From: Dermacentor variabilis
Taxonomy: Eukaryota; Arthropoda; Arachnida; Ixodida; Ixodidae
Length of the DNA: 64,000 bases
Assembly (NCBI RefSeq): GCF_050947875.1
Contig: NC_134573.1
Location: 52,936,115 to 53,000,114 of the forward strand
Direction of reading: 5' to 3'
A program made the position numbers and the translations under genes. The notes under the pieces were generated by a model. That model was given only the letters and a program-made list of their open reading frames with translations, was not told the origin of the DNA and did not search any database. Shown piece after piece: positions 59,962-64,000 of this stretch; the first letter of the stretch is position 1, and each line of letters opens with the position of its first letter.

Positions 59962-60451
59962 GCTGACTTTTGCTATGAGTGATTGGCGAGGCCGGAGCAG
60001 TCCTGGTATCTTAGAGTTGGGCCCCAGCACCCATCTCACTATGGTAACCGAACAGTATGCTTATTATCCGCTTGTGCTGGTTGTCGTTCCCAACGTATTT
60101 CGTCCGTTCTTGAAATGTGGACGGCCTGGAGGTGAATAGCAGCTTTTGAATATGCGTGTATCACGCTGAGCCATACGCTAACCTGCCTACTTTCTCCCCA
60201 ATGTCCGCTGACTTTTGCTATGAGTGAATGGCGAGGCCGGAGCGGTCCTGGTATCTTAGAGTTGGGCCACAGGGCTCATCTCACTATGGTAACTGAAGAG
60301 TATGCTTATTATCCGCTTGTGCTGGTTGTCGTCCCCAACGTATTTCGTCCGTTCTTGAAATGTGGACGGCCTGGAGGTGAATGGCAGCTTTTGAATATGC
60401 GTGTATCACGCTGAGCCATACGCTAACCTGCCTACTTTCTCCCCAATGCCC
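59962..60451. repeat. 245-bp tandem duplication
   Basis: Bases 59962-60206 and 60207-60451 are direct repeats with about a dozen differences, most of them clustered in one short block (gggccccagcaccc against gggccacagggctc). Units start at gctgacttttgctatgagtg and end at tactttctccccaatg. No frame is conserved between the two copies as a coding unit. The plus frame beginning in unit 2 (60381-60758) has no recognisable product. Confidence 0.9.
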
Positions 60452-62302
60452 TCTGTTTCGACGGAGTGGAGCGCCGCTGGTGCCGTGCCTACTTCGCCTG
60501 CGTTCATCGTTACGTCACCTGCCTTCATTAACAAAGTTTCTTGTTTCCATGGAAAGTGATGGCCGCTGTTTCCAACCCACAGGTCCGGTAATCATTACTA
60601 TGGTAACTTTGGTAATTTCAATTTGCGGCACGCGCCTGTATTTGGTCACTCCAAGTGTCTCTCAGCGGCACATTCCCTTGTGGGCTAATCCGTGCGCAAA
60701 TCACGCAAGTTACGAAGCTCTAGTGAAGCGTTTTACCGCGTTATTCTCAATCGCCTGATTAGAATGTGTCGGCCGCGTGCACATTAGCCGGGCGATGGAC
60801 GCTATAATCCAGATTCGCGTTGCCATTATTTATTTTGTACGGCTTCCCACCATGGTAGGAAGACATGTCGAATTTGTGTAAATCCGGAAGCAGACCACCC
60901 GGAGCCTACATAACCCCCACAATCAAACGCTAACGATAATAATTGGTGCTTAAGATCCTGCAGCAGCAAGCTTTGCCACACCTAGCAAGAAATGATTGTT
61001 CCATATTTCGCGCTCAGGTCTAGTGTCCTTTCATGTTAACTGTTTCGTGCGGTTTTCTGCGAGTTTGTTAAGTCAAAGTAAAACTTCAGCTCGCTAAAAT
61101 TTGGCGGGGATGAATTGGGGTGCATAAAGTCTACATGATGGTTTGGACAAACGCCAAAGGCGGGAAATGATGGCGTCAGCAAATTGTTTATGCGATCACT
61201 GCAGACGTGGGCAACAACGTAGCATAAATGCTCTTATTGTGCTGTGTGTCGCAGTATCATTGGGTTAGAATGACCTGGATGCAACTGAGGTGTCTTAGCT
61301 GAACCTTACTACTCCAGCGGCATGAGTCCTTCTTGCGTACTATCTAATCCGAGCTACCACTACCGGAAACATGCGCGAATCTGACAAATGACGAATGTGG
61401 CAATGTTTCCACAACGACACGTTCCTAAAACACTTGTGCATTGCTTGCGTTGAGAAATATCTTGGTGGCGGGCTATTAACGCATGTGTAGCTGCAGGTTG
61501 TTTGAAGCCATGGGGAATACAGTAGAATGAATGCAGCCGAGATGATTCAGACGCCGTCGTGAAAGGCAACCATGATTGATGATTTGTCATGCACTTTTTC
61601 CAAGAATCTTATAGAAGTCGGGTGTCTTAGAAATGGCACTATCACTGCGGCAGAAATCCTTAAGCAACTTAGCCTGCAAAGCATTTCATTTACTTGAATT
61701 TGCCATGCCTTCCTCACAGGAAATATTGCTTTGTGGTTTAAAATATCTTGGCCTAAAGGTTGTAAATTCAGTTTCCATGACGTTACCAAGTGGCACTGCA
61801 TGCTGCAATAAAGAATTAATAATGTGCAAGAATCATATTCCCCATTACGCGGAAATGACGTCGTCGTCAGCGTGAACAAGCGAAGGCACTGAAAAAGGCC
61901 GACGGCGAGAAGATTAAAAATACGTAAAATGGTGGACATCATTTTATGGCATTAACGTCATATTTATGAGTGACATTCGTGTAAACAAAGTGAGCCAATG
62001 GTTACGGAAAAAAAATCGGACGTTTCAGTGTGGGGGGGAATCGAGAACGGGCAGCCGGAGCGTGAGACGAGCACGCTTTCCTGAAGCGACGGCTAGTCGA
62101 TGGTTCTGCCTGACTAAAGGTGGGCCTAGTCCGTGCGTCATTGGGCACTTCACGGCGCAGTCAACAGGGATGAGGTGCAAGTGCTAACTAGGACTGGTTG
62201 GTACATGTGTGAAGAAAACGAGTAACAATGCTGGACAACCGGACATCCCATTGCCCAGCGCTGTTGCTACTTTTCTTCAGACTAGGGAGCGCGACGTCAT
62301 GA
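60452..62302. other. Non-coding
   Basis: No repeat family of this window recurs here. Frames at 61547-61942 (minus) and 61633-61875 (plus) overlap and have no likeness. Confidence 0.35.

Positions 62303-64000
<1,698 letters not shown>

Overview
The window reads as nuclear DNA of an arthropod, most likely an ixodid (hard) tick. This is an inference from its dispersed elements: tRNA-derived SINEs resembling the Ruka-type SINEs described in hard ticks, RTE LINEs with a (GAT)n tail, RNase H-bearing LINEs ending in a CCATCC repeat, and a tRNA-primed gypsy-type gag. Splice-like signals, long AT-rich non-coding stretches, dinucleotide microsatellites and heavily decayed transposons all fit a large repeat-rich eukaryotic genome. 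There are no bacterial-style operons, no CRISPR array and no rRNA.

Layout. 0-6 kb: a foldback repeat (about 668-1072), a decayed P-element/THAP9-like transposase (minus, 1441-3030) and a decayed LINE reverse transcriptase (minus, 4258-5900). 7-13 kb: mostly unique non-coding DNA with a SINE, a SINE 3' piece and a TATA box. 14.3-17.5 kb: a nearly full-length but broken RTE LINE with a tRNA-like head and a (GAT)n tail. 17.5-27 kb: SINE copies of two families, a second 3' fragment of the 4-6 kb LINE and a perfect 22-bp-arm hairpin. 27.5-30.7 kb: the best candidate host gene, two exons (27491-27808 and 30576-30728) encoding a small LRAT/NlpC-P60-like protein. An RNase H-bearing LINE fragment (28.70-29.87 kb) sits in its intron. 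34-37 kb: a 728-bp foldback element and a 168-bp alternating pyrimidine-purine tract. 39.7-44.5 kb: a nest of elements, including a long-TIR DNA element cut by a LINE with a visible target-site duplication, then an RTE fragment against a gypsy-type gag remnant. 45.7-46.5 kb: an array of B-box-like repeats. 48.3-49.7 kb: a possible first coding exon and a possible secreted basic peptide. 51.9-56.9 kb: a dispersed repeat cut by an LTR element (LTR, PBS, gag-protease), then a solo LTR and a decayed RNase H LINE. 58-62 kb: an RTE fragment, SINE pieces, a 245-bp tandem duplication and two microsatellites.

I see no multi-gene biochemical system. Almost everything recognisable is mobile DNA in various states of decay. 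The items most worth following up are the LRAT-like gene, whose catalytic-Cys position appears to be Ser, the nested insertions with defined boundaries, the tRNA-like module at the head of the RTE element, and the B-box-like array. All calls come from reading the sequence; no database search was possible.
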